In this document: piece after piece, positions 33,012 through 42,894 of the stretch
Layout: each line of letters starts with the position of its first letter
Numbering within the stretch: position 1 is the stretch's first letter
Assembly (NCBI GenBank): GCA_022845895.1
Contig: AP025573.1
Coordinates: forward strand, 3,506,501-3,570,500
Reading direction: 5' to 3'
Source: Lachnospiraceae bacterium
GTDB lineage: Bacteria > Bacillota > Clostridia > Lachnospirales > Lachnospiraceae
DNA: 64,000 bases
Notes under the pieces: model-generated
Told to the model about the DNA's origin: nothing
What the model saw: only the letters and a program-made list of their open reading frames with translations
Database searches by the model: none
Made by a program: the position numbers and the translations under genes

Positions 33012-34439
33012 TTACTCTTCAAATGTGCCAAGCAGCTCCGCCAGAAGGCTGCACAGCACCCCCAGACGGTCTGTATATAGCGTCTCTCCGGTCGTGTGGA
33101 TATCAATAAGATCGGCTCCGAGCACGATCAGTTCCAGTTCCGGATTCTTTTGTTTGAAATAACCGCATTCCAGGCCGGCATGTACGGCCTCTAAGACAAG
33201 TTCTTCATCGTTCTGCTCTCTGTAGATGGCGCACACTTTACGAATGAGCTTCCCGTCCGGCCCGGATGTAAAGCCTGGTTCCCGGGATATCTGCTCCGGC
33301 ATCATATGGTAGCGGAGCGCCTGATACTGGATTCTGGAATAATATGCATCCAGCTGCTGCTCATCGTCTCCCCGGGCCATTATCAAGAGGCTCATATCTT
33401 CATCCACAGACACTTTTCCTGTGTTTGCCGACAGCTTGACCGGTCCCCCGTCATAGGGCAGAGGCTTTAATACGCCGCCTGGAACTGACTGGATAAAGTC
33501 CAGCACCTCTTTCATGCACTTATGCTCCAATACCTTCCCGGGCCGCTTTGCTTTGTAAGCAGTAAGCCGGACGCTCCCTTTCTCCAATCGGCTGACCGTA
33601 TCCAGCTGGCTGTCCATATCCTCAATCAGTTCTGTCAGCTCATCCGCCTTATCCATCGTCACGGCCACGGTACACGTGCAGGAGTCGGGAATGACATTTC
33701 CAGCAGTGCCGCCTTCCATATGAGCCAGCTCTATATGGATGCCAAGCAGCTGGATATTCTGAAGTATCCGAACCATCTCACAGATTGCATTGTGCCTGAC
33801 TTGGCCGATATCGAGACCGGAATGTCCTCCCGGAAGCCCGCTAAGCTCCAGCCTGAATGCAGTGTCATGCTTTGGCGGGCACCACTTGAGGTTCTTTTTC
33901 ACCTGGATGACACGGCTGGCCGCACATCCGATGCAGCTTGTATGTGTGGATGTCCAGTCCAGACTGATAAAATATGCTCCTTTGAGCCAGGAGGCGTCAA
34001 GGCTCTTGGCGCCTCCCATACCCTGTTCTTCTTCTACGGTAAATATCCCCCGCACAGGGCCGCACGGCACCAGGCCATGCAGAATTTCCAAAATGATGGC
34101 CGCGCCGATTCCATTGTCCGCCCCAAGGGTCGTACCATCTGCGGTTATCTTACCCTCTTCCTCGACAAGACGTATGCCGTCCTGAAGCGGGTCATATAGG
34201 CAGCCGGGCGTTTTCTTGCACACCATATCCATGTGGGCCTGAAGTATGATTAGCGGCCGATGTTCATGCCCCGGATGTGCAGGCTTGTCTATCATTACAT
34301 TGTTCTTCCCGTCACGCTCTACCTTACAGCCATACTCGATTCCCTTGCGGGCGATGTATTCGGCACAGGCCTCTTCATGAAATGTCGCTCTTGGTATGTC
34401 TGCAAGAGAACGGAACTGTCTCAAGACTTCATCTACCAT
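33012..34439 (-). CDS. pepD: Aminoacyl-histidine dipeptidase, M20 family (PepD-like)
   Basis: Cytosolic metallodipeptidase of 475 aa, the normal PepD length, hydrolysing Xaa-His and related dipeptides. Metal-binding and catalytic motifs: LQAHMDMVC near residue 77 (His, Asp), TLGADNGIGAA near 118 (Asp), EEEQGMGGAKSLD near 147 (catalytic Glu) and SLDWTS. The dimerisation domain is around 195-380. It starts 2 bp after the stop of the M29-type peptidase gene and forms a peptide-degradation operon with it, the ABC importer and the APC permease. Confidence 0.92.
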   Translation of the reverse strand: MVDEVLRQFRSLADIPRATFHEEACAEYIARKGIEYGCKVERDGKNNVMIDKPAHPGHEHRPLIILQAHMDMVCKKTPGCLYDPLQDGIRLVEEEGKITADGTTLGADNGIGAAIILEILHGLVPCGPVRGIFTVEEEQGMGGAKSLDASWLKGAYFISLDWTSTHTSCIGCAASRVIQVKKNLKWCPPKHDTAFRLELSGLPGGHSGLDIGQVRHNAICEMVRILQNIQLLGIHIELAHMEGGTAGNVIPDSCTCTVAVTMDKADELTELIEDMDSQLDTVSRLEKGSVRLTAYKAKRPGKVLEHKCMKEVLDFIQSVPGGVLKPLPYDGGPVKLSANTGKVSVDEDMSLLIMARGDDEQQLDAYYSRIQYQALRYHMMPEQISREPGFTSGPDGKLIRKVCAIYREQNDEELVLEAVHAGLECGYFKQKNPELELIVLGADLIDIHTTGETLYTDRLGVLCSLLAELLGTFEE

Positions 34440-34441
34440 CG

Positions 34442-35476
34442 CTACTGCTCCCTGACCTTCCTTGCCAACTCTGTAAACTCTTCATCCACCACTTCCCCAT
34501 GGCGGAAGAATTCCCTGCCGTCTATTATGAGCGTTGCATCAAGCGCCACGCAGTCGGAATGAGAAGGGCCGGCTACGCCGTCCGGCGGAACAAGATTGCC
34601 TCCTATGCTTCCAAACGCCCAGGTAACAGACCCCCACACTCTCTGATCCTGCAGGATATCTCCCGACAGTACAGCTCCCGGATTGATGCCAAGCCCTGTA
34701 TGGGAGATTCCGAACATCTGCGGGTGTCCGAAGCTCTTAAGCCATCTGTCATATGCCTCCGCCTCTGCTCCTCCTGTCACTTCGACTGCTTTTCCGTCCT
34801 TTACCGTTATCTTTACCGGTTCCTCAGGCACGCCGCACACCGGCGCAAGAGCCCCGTCAAATACAAGTGTTCCGTTGACGCTCTCGATACACGGCGTCCA
34901 CGCAATCTGGCCCGGCAGCATGTTCGTACCCGGCTTACCCGCGTTACCAAGCTCTTTCAGAATCGGCCTCTCCTTCTTATTCTCAAAACGGATGTCCATT
35001 CCTTTTGCGGTTATCATCCGCATACTCCTGGCCTGGCTGATCTTAGCCGCCAGCTTTTCTCCGAATATCTGCAGCGCATCGTAACGGATATCGCCGATGC
35101 AGTGTGTAAGGAGATCTCCTGTCGCTCCGGTCAGACACATATGGCGGAGCTTCTTATTGTTCTTCATCACCTCATTGTATGCAGAAGAACCATAGATCCA
35201 CATCTTGTTATATTCTGCCCAGGCATCTGCCCGCATGAGTAGCGCGGATATGCCATCTCCCGGGATATCCTTGTCTGCTGCCACTGCAACCCCGCCCGGT
35301 GCCTGAATCCAGAGGGTCGCCCACTGGATGCCGAGCAGTTGTGCGGCTTCCTCTGTCGCCTTGACTACCTCTGCGTCACTGAGCGTATCCGCTGTGATGA
35401 CGAGCAGTTCTCCCTGCTTCATCTCATATAGATCTCTCAACAGCTTCTGTGCAATCTGTACCAATTCATTTTTCAT
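34442..35476 (-). CDS. M29-type aminopeptidase, copy 1
   Basis: Metallo-aminopeptidase-like protein, about 344 aa. The N-terminal pattern GELLVITADTLSDAEVVKATEEAA and the C-terminal GPSHSDCVALDATLIIDG (His, Asp) are shared with the 42895-43938 product; this family contains M29 (AmpS/AmpT) aminopeptidases and related NicX-type enzymes. Start chosen at ATG 35476 inside the end of the ATP-binding gene (11-bp overlap), so translation is coupled. It probably trims peptides imported by the neighbouring ABC system. True activity is not proved by sequence. Confidence 0.8.
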   Translation of the reverse strand: MKNELVQIAQKLLRDLYEMKQGELLVITADTLSDAEVVKATEEAAQLLGIQWATLWIQAPGGVAVAADKDIPGDGISALLMRADAWAEYNKMWIYGSSAYNEVMKNNKKLRHMCLTGATGDLLTHCIGDIRYDALQIFGEKLAAKISQARSMRMITAKGMDIRFENKKERPILKELGNAGKPGTNMLPGQIAWTPCIESVNGTLVFDGALAPVCGVPEEPVKITVKDGKAVEVTGGAEAEAYDRWLKSFGHPQMFGISHTGLGINPGAVLSGDILQDQRVWGSVTWAFGSIGGNLVPPDGVAGPSHSDCVALDATLIIDGREFFRHGEVVDEEFTELARKVREQ

Positions 35477-36491
35477 CTGACGATACCTCCTTCTCTTCTT
35501 CTTGGGCTTCTGCTGCTGTCTTCTGCACACAGTATTTGTGGCAGCAGACGCTGTGTCCTTTCTTCACCTCCGTCATCTGCGGAAGTTCCTTTGAACAGAT
35601 ATCCATCCTGTCAGGACAGCGCATATGGAAGGCGCATCCTGGCGGGATATCTACAGGACTCGGAATCTCACCTGTAGAGACGACCTTTTCCGGCCGCAGC
35701 AGCTCCTCTTCATCCGTCGCCACCGGGATAGAGGACAGCAGCATCTGTGTATACGGATGCAGCGGCTTCTCAAAGAAGTCCTCCGCCGGTGCCAGTTCGC
35801 ACACCTTCCCGAGATACAGGATAGCCACCCTTGTCGCGATATTACGCATCAGGCTCAAGTCGTGCGTGATAAACAGATATGATAAGTTCCTCTCCTTCTG
35901 CAGTTCTGTGAGCTTCCGTATGACCTTTGCCTGAACCGACACATCAAGGGCACTCGTCGGCTCATCCAGAATCAGAAGGGACGGGTTGGCGGCCATGGCT
36001 CTCGCCACCGAGGCAAGCTGCCGTTCGCCGCCGCCGATGGAGCGGGGATAATTCTCTCCGAATTCTCTCGGCAGGCCGACCATCTCAAGCAGATCTTCCG
36101 CTTTTTCCCCCAGATTGCCCTTGTCCACTTCTCCGTGCAGCTTTAACGTGAATTCAAGGCTCTTCTTAATCTTCCTGCGGGGGTTGAGCGCAGAACTTGG
36201 ATCCTGGAATACTATCTGGATATTGCCCTTCTGCTCTTTCGTCCTTTTGATACCTCTTTTCGTCAAGTCCTCGCCATTGTATATGATACTGCCGTCACTC
36301 GCCTTATACATGCCCACGATCATATAGGCGATGGTACTCTTACCCGAACCAGATTCTCCCACAAGTCCGAGCGTCTCTCCTTCGTATATCTCCAGGTCCA
36401 CTCCGTCCACGGCTCTGACAACCTTGCCGTTTTTAATGGGAAAATGTTTCTTCAGGTTTTTCACTTCCAATGTTTTTTTCTTCTCTGTCAT
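35466..36491 (-). CDS. Oligopeptide ABC transporter ATP-binding protein (OppF/DppF-like)
   Basis: Second ATPase of an Opp/Dpp-type peptide importer, about 341 aa. Walker A is GESGSGKST; the signature is a variant, SIGGGERQLASVARAM, instead of LSGGQ; Walker B region is LLILDEPTSALDVSVQ. A C-terminal oligo_HPY-type region carries CPDRMDIC and Cys pairs. Start set at ATG 36491, whose ATGA overlaps the stop of the preceding ATPase; the upstream open frame (to 36692) is the shadow of that gene. Works with the partner ATPase, two permeases and a binding lipoprotein. Confidence 0.92.
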   Translation of the reverse strand: MTEKKKTLEVKNLKKHFPIKNGKVVRAVDGVDLEIYEGETLGLVGESGSGKSTIAYMIVGMYKASDGSIIYNGEDLTKRGIKRTKEQKGNIQIVFQDPSSALNPRRKIKKSLEFTLKLHGEVDKGNLGEKAEDLLEMVGLPREFGENYPRSIGGGERQLASVARAMAANPSLLILDEPTSALDVSVQAKVIRKLTELQKERNLSYLFITHDLSLMRNIATRVAILYLGKVCELAPAEDFFEKPLHPYTQMLLSSIPVATDEEELLRPEKVVSTGEIPSPVDIPPGCAFHMRCPDRMDICSKELPQMTEVKKGHSVCCHKYCVQKTAAEAQEEEKEVSSDEK

Positions 36492-37471
36492 ACCGTCTGC
36501 CTCCTGAACATAAAACATGCCGTCTTGTGACCGTCCTCGGCCTCCTCCATAGCCGGTACGCTGTTCCTGCATTCCTCCGTCGCATGCACGCATCTCGGCG
36601 AGAATCTGCAGCCTTTCGGCGGGTTGAGGTAATCCGGTATCCGTCCCTCGATACCTCTGGATATGCCGTTGCCAGTAAGCTTTGGAACACATTCCATCAG
36701 GGCCTTCGTATACGGATGCTTCGGATTGTGAAATACAACCTTCGTCCTGCCTTCTTCCACAATCGTTCCCGCATACATGATATATACATAATCTGTCACC
36801 TCACGGATGACGCCGATGGAATGGGACACCATGACGAGCGACAGCCCCTTCTTCTCAACAAGTGAATTGATGAGACGAAGTATCTGGTCCTGTATCGTCA
36901 CATCGAGGGCCGTCCCCGGTTCATCAGCCAGCAGGAGCTTCTTATCTGCCGCGAGCGAAGCGGCGATACATACCCTCTGTCTCATGCCCCCGGAGAGCTG
37001 GAACGGATAGCTCTTCATGATTCTCTCCGGATCCGGAAGCGATACGTCGTTGAGCGCCTGTATCACCTTTTCATAGACCTCTTTTCTGTCCACATTATGC
37101 TCAAAAGAATATCTCAATCCTGTCACGAGCTGCTTTTCGATGGTAAATACCGGGTTCAGCGCAGCAGACGGGTCCTGAAATATCATGCCGGCCCCTCTTC
37201 TATGAAACAGGTCTATCTCATTTCTGGACATCCCGCGGACATCTTTCCCGTCAAACATTACTTTTCCGCCCTCCAGTATCCCTGCCGACGGGAGGATGCC
37301 GAGCACTGCCTTAAGGCTTGTCGTCTTACCACAGCCCGATTCTCCCACAAGACCGACCCTGCCGCCCTCTGGTACGTCGAGATGGATGCCATTTACGACC
37401 TTGCTCTTTCCGCCGTACACTTTATATGACACTTTCAGATCCTGTACTGATAATATATTCTTCTTCTCCAT
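36488..37471 (-). CDS. Oligopeptide ABC transporter ATP-binding protein (OppD/DppD-like)
   Basis: First ATPase of the peptide importer, about 327 aa. GESGCGKTT (Walker A), LSGGMRQRVCIAASLA (signature) and LLLADEPGTALDVTIQ (Walker B and D-loop) are intact; the C-terminal oligo_HPY region has CRFSPRC. Start at ATG 37471 shares one base with the stop of the permease gene (TGATG), and its end overlaps the OppF-like start by 4 bp, so these genes are tightly coupled. Confidence 0.93.
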   Translation of the reverse strand: MEKKNILSVQDLKVSYKVYGGKSKVVNGIHLDVPEGGRVGLVGESGCGKTTSLKAVLGILPSAGILEGGKVMFDGKDVRGMSRNEIDLFHRRGAGMIFQDPSAALNPVFTIEKQLVTGLRYSFEHNVDRKEVYEKVIQALNDVSLPDPERIMKSYPFQLSGGMRQRVCIAASLAADKKLLLADEPGTALDVTIQDQILRLINSLVEKKGLSLVMVSHSIGVIREVTDYVYIMYAGTIVEEGRTKVVFHNPKHPYTKALMECVPKLTGNGISRGIEGRIPDYLNPPKGCRFSPRCVHATEECRNSVPAMEEAEDGHKTACFMFRRQTV

Positions 37472-38334
37472 CAGGCTTCCTCCACTGTAAACAACGCGCT
37501 CACTCCATCTCCGATCAGATTGAATCCAAGCACGATGATTATGATAAATACTGCCGGGAATATCGTTACCCACCACTGTCCTGGTATGTACTTGATGCCG
37601 TCCGCAATCATATTGCCAAGCGACGGCGCCGGAGGCTGTTCTCCCAGCCCTACGAACCCAAGCGTGGCCCCCATCATGATGACAAGGCCCATGTCTACTG
37701 TCATCTTCGTGAGCACCGGCGAGATACAGTTCGGAAGAATCTCCTTCGTCAGAATGTGGAGGGCACCTGCTCCCGTGAGTTCTGCGTATATGACATAATT
37801 TTCAGCCCTCAGGGATGATGAGATGCTGTATGACAGCCTGGCATACCACGGCCACCACATGATTGTTATGGCTATCATGGCATTCGTCAGGTTCGGCTTA
37901 AGGACCGAAGCTATCGCCAGAGCCAGGACGAGCGGAGGTATGGATAGGAAGATGTCCGTCACTCTCATGATGATGACTTCTACGAAAGAGCCTTTCATAT
38001 ACCCTGCCACTACCCCGAGAATGAATCCCACCGGCACGGATATGGCCAGGACAAGTATACCCATGAGCAGCGCGCTTCTCAGAGAGATGAGCAGCCTGCT
38101 GAACACATCCCTTCCCATATTGTCTGTCCCGAACAGGTGCTGTGCACATGGAGCCACATTAGCTTCCGCAAAGTTGACATAGGCGCCGTCATGATCCGGA
38201 TATGGCGCAATCTGCTTTGCAAAGATGGCTGCCAGTATCACAAGGGCCACTATGACAATCCCAACGACTGCGGGTATATTTTTTGAAAGCCTGTACCAGA
38301 CTCTCTTTATACTTTCGAACTTATTTTCTCTCAT
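37471..38334 (-). CDS. Oligopeptide ABC transporter permease (OppC/DppC-like)
   Basis: Inner-membrane permease, about 287 aa, with an N-terminal segment at about residues 22-45, the conserved HLFGTDNMGRDVFSRLL motif and the EAA-type loop EYVIYAELTGAGALHILTKEI-like region in the C-terminal half. Start at ATG 38334 with GGGGAGG upstream; earlier in-frame Met codons overlap the OppB-like gene end. Forms the membrane channel with the OppB-like protein. Confidence 0.92.
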   Translation of the reverse strand: MRENKFESIKRVWYRLSKNIPAVVGIVIVALVILAAIFAKQIAPYPDHDGAYVNFAEANVAPCAQHLFGTDNMGRDVFSRLLISLRSALLMGILVLAISVPVGFILGVVAGYMKGSFVEVIIMRVTDIFLSIPPLVLALAIASVLKPNLTNAMIAITIMWWPWYARLSYSISSSLRAENYVIYAELTGAGALHILTKEILPNCISPVLTKMTVDMGLVIMMGATLGFVGLGEQPPAPSLGNMIADGIKYIPGQWWVTIFPAVFIIIIVLGFNLIGDGVSALFTVEEA

Positions 38335-38348
38335 GCTGCCTCCCCTTT

Positions 38349-39365
38349 CTACGTCGAGACTCTCTGCTGCATTCTCGGATCCAGCCATGCCACGATGAGG
38401 TCCACGAGAACGTTGACGAGAATAAATACAAGACCGAATACGAGCACTACCGCGCATACAGAATTCAGATCTTTCTGAAGCATGGCATTGATTCCGTAGC
38501 TGGACAGCCCGTTCCAGTTGAATATCTGTTCCACGAGGAATGCATTGCCAAAGAGCGAGGCAAAGTCAAGCCCCATGATAGCTACTGTCGGTATAATGGA
38601 TGGTTTCAGCAAGAATCTGGAATTGATGATTCTCTTTGGCACACCCTGGGTGACCGCCATTGCTATGTAATCTTTTCCCTTGTTATCTATCATGCTGGCC
38701 CGCGTCATCTTGGCTTCCTGCATCATGCAGCCGATAGACAGTGACAGTGCCGGCAGAAGTATATGGCCGAACGCATCTGCAAATGCTTTCATATTCCCCG
38801 CCAGAAGCGTATCGATGAGCATAAAGTTCGTCACGACTGGCACTGTGAATCCTCCGCTCAGCCGTCCGCCGATAGATGGCAGAATGGGAATCCAGTAGCC
38901 GAATATAAGCAGCCCGAAGACCGCCATTACAAACGCCGGAGTGGCAACTCCGATGTAGCCGACAATCTTGATCAGTATATCCGGCCAGCGGTTGTGGAAC
39001 GCGGCGCACACGACCCCGATCACCTGGCCGAGCACAATCTGCAGCAGACCGGCCAGGAGGACAAGCTCCAGGGTTGCAGGAAGAAAGTCTTTCAGATCCT
39101 GCGTTACCGGCCTTCTTGTCACGAGAGAGTCTCCGAGGTCCCCGTTTACGAGATCTTTCAGCCAATATCCATATTGGACCGGCAGAGGCTCATTATAGTG
39201 CATTTCCTCCCTGTAAGCTTCTACCGTTTCTTCCGATGCTTTCGGACCGAGTGCCACCCGTGCCGGATCACCGGGTACAATGCGCAGAATACAGAAAATT
39301 ATGATAGAAAGGCCGAGGAGCACAAATATCGACCATAATAACCTTTTTACAATTGTTTTAACCAT
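38349..39365 (-). CDS. Oligopeptide ABC transporter permease (OppB/DppB-like)
   Basis: Inner-membrane permease of 338 aa with the N-terminal LRIVPGDPARVALG motif typical of OppB/DppB/NikB proteins, six predicted membrane segments and the EAA-type loop KDYIAMAVTQGVPKRII. It is the second gene of the importer operon, separated from the binding-protein gene by 95 bp that contain a GC-rich hairpin. Confidence 0.93.
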   Translation of the reverse strand: MVKTIVKRLLWSIFVLLGLSIIIFCILRIVPGDPARVALGPKASEETVEAYREEMHYNEPLPVQYGYWLKDLVNGDLGDSLVTRRPVTQDLKDFLPATLELVLLAGLLQIVLGQVIGVVCAAFHNRWPDILIKIVGYIGVATPAFVMAVFGLLIFGYWIPILPSIGGRLSGGFTVPVVTNFMLIDTLLAGNMKAFADAFGHILLPALSLSIGCMMQEAKMTRASMIDNKGKDYIAMAVTQGVPKRIINSRFLLKPSIIPTVAIMGLDFASLFGNAFLVEQIFNWNGLSSYGINAMLQKDLNSVCAVVLVFGLVFILVNVLVDLIVAWLDPRMQQRVST

Positions 39366-39405
39366 ACTATACTGCTCCTTCTAATGGCGTACTTCCTTAT
39401 GAAAC

Positions 39406-39432
39406 GGGGCAGGGGAACTCTCCCTCTGCCCC
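39406..39432 (-). terminator. GC-rich hairpin between binding-protein and permease genes
   Basis: GGGGCAG (39406-39412) pairs with CTGCCCC (39426-39432). Only a short T-stretch follows on the minus strand, so it is a partial terminator or an mRNA-stabilising stem; it is in the same position as the terminators in the two ribose-type importers. Confidence 0.5.
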
Positions 39433-39460
39433 CGTCGGAAACACTTTCATCTATGTAGCA

Positions 39461-41113
39461 TCATTCATCCAGGAATTTCATTCCCTTCAGGCTATACTGA
39501 TACCCCATTACAGGTACTACGCTCTCTCCCTTCTCGGCACGGTCTGCTGCCTCCCAGTAGAGATACCCGCTCTGGTAGGCGTGGGTTTCTACAAGCTCAA
39601 ATAGTGGCACGGTTGCATAATCTTCCATGATAAGCCTCTGTGCTTCTTCATATTTCTTAAGCCTTTCCTCCCTGTCGATGGTGGAGATAGCATCTTTTAT
39701 TACCGTATCTACTTTATCATTACTATACCAGTCCAGGCTCTCCCAGCTTCCAATCTCTTTCGACAGATAGGAGGCGACGAGCTGTGACCCTGCTTCTGAA
39801 TAGCTCGGGGTTGTCAGTATGGTTCCGCTGTTTGGAGACTGTTCCGGGGTTGCCGCGCTTTCTACAAATGTAAGCCATGGAACTTTTTCCACATTTACGT
39901 TCAGTCCTATTTTTGCAGCGTCCGACTGGATAAGCAGCGCAAGCTTTTCTCTGTCAGGTGTCTCTGCCACCCAGTATATCGTATAGTCAAGGCCGTCAAG
40001 CTGATCGTAATACTTGGACAGCTTCAGCTCTTCCTCCGCCTTTTCCAGACTGTAATCATACGTCAGCTTCTCGTCAAGGGAACCGGCCAGCACTTGTGTA
40101 ACAGGCCCGTCAGCCACCTTGGAGCCAGGGAAGATGGATTCGACCATATTAGCTCTGTCCGCCAGATATGCCATTGCTTTCCTGAAATGAATGTCATCTG
40201 TCGGTGCCTTCTTGTTGTTCATGGTAAGATACATCATGCTTCCGCCAAAGAACTTCATCACGCTTACTCCATCCATCTTATCCAACTCTTCAAATGCTTC
40301 CATAGGCTGGAACATGTCCGTTATCTCTACTTCTTTTCTTGACATCATCGTCTTGACTGTGACCGATTCAGGAGACACCATGAACTTGAAGCTCTCCGGA
40401 CTTCCTTCGTCAAACTTATCAAAATAACCGTCAAATTTCGTCCCTGATACATGGTCTCCAGATACATATTCTGTAACCTGGTACGGACCGCTTCCTGCAT
40501 CATGTTCATTCAGGTAGGCCTTGCCGTAGTCTTTGAATTCTCCATAATTACCGTCGCTTAGATTATCCATAACATCCTTTTCACTTACGATATAAAGCCT
40601 TACAAGCGTGGAGAGGAACGGACCGAACGGCTCACTCAGCGTAAACTGAACCTGGTAATCGTCCAGAGCAGTTGTCTCCTTCACTTTCCCCTGGAACAGA
40701 TAGGCAAAGCCTTCTCCAATCGTAAGCAGCCTGTTCATGGTAAATACGACATCAGAGGCCTTAAGCGGCTCTCCGTTATGGAACTTGACGTCATCTCTCA
40801 GCTTAAACACCCATGTCAGACCATCCTCTGATACGGTCCACTCCGTGGCCAGGGACGGTTCGGTATCACCGTCGTGGGTGGGCACGACGAGTGAATCGTA
40901 TATATTCGGAAAGGCAGCCGTGGATGCCTCATCCGATCCTACCGCAGGATCCAGGTAAGGTGTGTTCGAGAACATGATACGCACAATTTTATCTTGACCG
41001 GCCCCTCCCCCGCTCTTCGCAGAATCTTTGGATGCCTCATTTCCGCCTGAACAGGCACTCAGCATAGTCACACACATTGCAAGTATCAATAAAAAACTAA
41101 TGCCCTTTTTCAT
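39461..41113 (-). CDS. Oligopeptide ABC transporter substrate-binding lipoprotein (OppA/DppA-like)
   Basis: SBP_bac_5-family lipoprotein, about 550 aa. Lipobox LSAC with Cys21 counted from ATG 41113; AAAGGAGG precedes this ATG. Ligand-binding fold motifs such as LATEWTVSEDGLTWVFKLRD (near residue 90) and VKFHNGEPLKASDVVFTM are intact. Captures di- or oligopeptides at the surface for the OppBCDF-like components. First gene of the operon and divergent from a PucR-type regulator. Confidence 0.93.
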   Translation of the reverse strand: MKKGISFLLILAMCVTMLSACSGGNEASKDSAKSGGGAGQDKIVRIMFSNTPYLDPAVGSDEASTAAFPNIYDSLVVPTHDGDTEPSLATEWTVSEDGLTWVFKLRDDVKFHNGEPLKASDVVFTMNRLLTIGEGFAYLFQGKVKETTALDDYQVQFTLSEPFGPFLSTLVRLYIVSEKDVMDNLSDGNYGEFKDYGKAYLNEHDAGSGPYQVTEYVSGDHVSGTKFDGYFDKFDEGSPESFKFMVSPESVTVKTMMSRKEVEITDMFQPMEAFEELDKMDGVSVMKFFGGSMMYLTMNNKKAPTDDIHFRKAMAYLADRANMVESIFPGSKVADGPVTQVLAGSLDEKLTYDYSLEKAEEELKLSKYYDQLDGLDYTIYWVAETPDREKLALLIQSDAAKIGLNVNVEKVPWLTFVESAATPEQSPNSGTILTTPSYSEAGSQLVASYLSKEIGSWESLDWYSNDKVDTVIKDAISTIDREERLKKYEEAQRLIMEDYATVPLFELVETHAYQSGYLYWEAADRAEKGESVVPVMGYQYSLKGMKFLDE

Positions 41114-41254
41114 ATTTCCTCCTTTCATTTCCACTTTTTCCCAACTAATGATTATCACCCTACATTGCAATATTCTGTCAATTATGATATAAAGTATATT
41201 ATCTAATATCACGTTATAGGCTGTCATATCAAACTACTGATCGAGGTGGTAAAA
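41114..41254. promoter_or_regulatory. Divergent region, peptide importer / PucR regulator
   Basis: On the minus strand TTGACA (41181-41176) is followed after 19 bp by GATAAT (41156-41151), a tentative promoter for the importer. GAGGTGG (41243-41249) is the ribosome site that favours the GTG at 41255 as the regulator start over the GTG at 41246. Confidence 0.4.
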
Positions 41255-42889
41255 GTGAAGATACATGTCTCTAACTGCCTCTCGCTACCCGCGCTGAAGT
41301 ACGCTTCAGTCGTCGCCGGAACGAGCGGCCTTGACCGCGCCGTCTCTGCCATATCTGTGCTCGAGACGACAGATGTCGACGATATAGAACCTTCTTATCT
41401 GACGAGTGGCGAACTATTGATCTCCACTCTCGTTTCCATACGTAACAACACAGATAAGCAGTGTGCTCTGTTATATGAGCTGGACAAGGCAGACACATCC
41501 GGCCTTATCCTGTTTTATGTCGGAAAAATATTACCCAAACTTGATACCGAATTTCTCAGGATAGCCGACGAGCTGAAATATCCGATTATTTCCATCGCTC
41601 CGCAAGGTCCTTCTGTGTACGCAGATGTCATACACGATATCGCCAATTACATATTCCAGATGACTCTGGACGACGAACTGGCTCTCCCCGAACTGCTGCT
41701 GGATTTTACTGCTTCCGACAGACAGCACGGTGAGCTGGAACATCTGCTGTATGAAATCGGCCATTATTATAACGGTATGATTATGATACTGGACTCCAGA
41801 TTCCGGCTTCTTAGCTGCACCGGCCCCAAGCTTTCTACATCCCCGGAGGCAGAGGGAGAGGATCTGGCTCCCCGTATCGTACAGTGGTATCGCCGCACGC
41901 ATACTGGTGATACAGTATCCGCCTCTGTCGCGACTGATTCTTTTCTGCCGGACGATCATACGATATATACGGTCAGCAGCTGCCAGATATCTTTTCAGAG
42001 TACTGCCTGCAGCCTTCTCTTTGTGACAGAGAGAAACGACATCTCCTACTTTTTCATGAACATGCTGGCACAGACTGTCCGCAGCTATATGGTAAAATCC
42101 GAATTATCTTCCCATGCCGTGCGGGAGGATGAGGTGCTCTGCGCACTTTTCACGAACAATTATGAATACTGCGATTACCTTTCTTCCAGGAACAGCCTTC
42201 CGCTCAGCGAAGCCTCCGCCATATGGGTCATCTCTCCGGATACGGACGATCCTGCGGACGCCAATCTTATGCTGTTTGGGCAGAATAAATCCGTCCTTTC
42301 CTACTGTCTGAAATCGATTTCAGACGTGGCTGTTCCCATTTACTACGGCTTTTATGAAAACAGCTGGATTCTGCTGTTCGGGCAGAATTCCGGTCCGGAA
42401 GATCTCCGCTATGCTGCCGGAGCGTTCCTGGCGGAATGGAACATCTGTTGTCCGGACTGCTCTCTTTTCATCTATGATCAGGTGGCGTCCTGGAAAAAGA
42501 TTCCGGAAGCCTATCAGCTGATCAGCAATATCAAATCCATCGCCCACAAGGTGTATCCGCTGGAAGGCTACTACACAACATCGCATATATATTTTCTTGA
42601 GACGTGCCTGTCGTGCCTGAACCATATGGCTAATTCTGACTCCCCGTCATGGCCTCTCGTTCTGGAGCCGCTGAAGGAGGATACCTCTCTGCTTTCCATA
42701 CTTGAGACCATGGTTTTAGACGCGCAGCTGGATGTAAAGAAAAGTGCCGAGCTTCTGTATCTTCACCGCAACACGGTATACTACCGGCTGAAAAAGATTC
42801 AGGCTCTCCTCGGTTATGATCCTTTTGCTGTCCCGGGAATCAGTAACATCTCTATCTCGCTGGCGCTCCGCCGCATCCTGCAGACATAG
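41255..42889 (+). CDS. PucR-family transcriptional regulator
   Basis: About 544 aa. The N-terminal PucR domain (LPALKYASVVAGTSGLDRAV..., YLTSGELLISTLVSIR) covers about residues 10-125, a middle sensor-like region follows, and the C-terminal HTH_30 helix-turn-helix is SAELLYLHRNTVYYRLKKIQ near residue 505. Start GTG 41255 by ribosome-site spacing. PucR relatives regulate purine and amino-acid catabolism, often in response to metabolites. Its divergent position makes the peptide importer/peptidase operon the likely target, with the M29 gene converging just downstream. Confidence 0.9.
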   Translation: MKIHVSNCLSLPALKYASVVAGTSGLDRAVSAISVLETTDVDDIEPSYLTSGELLISTLVSIRNNTDKQCALLYELDKADTSGLILFYVGKILPKLDTEFLRIADELKYPIISIAPQGPSVYADVIHDIANYIFQMTLDDELALPELLLDFTASDRQHGELEHLLYEIGHYYNGMIMILDSRFRLLSCTGPKLSTSPEAEGEDLAPRIVQWYRRTHTGDTVSASVATDSFLPDDHTIYTVSSCQISFQSTACSLLFVTERNDISYFFMNMLAQTVRSYMVKSELSSHAVREDEVLCALFTNNYEYCDYLSSRNSLPLSEASAIWVISPDTDDPADANLMLFGQNKSVLSYCLKSISDVAVPIYYGFYENSWILLFGQNSGPEDLRYAAGAFLAEWNICCPDCSLFIYDQVASWKKIPEAYQLISNIKSIAHKVYPLEGYYTTSHIYFLETCLSCLNHMANSDSPSWPLVLEPLKEDTSLLSILETMVLDAQLDVKKSAELLYLHRNTVYYRLKKIQALLGYDPFAVPGISNISISLALRRILQT

Positions 42890-42894
42890 TCTGC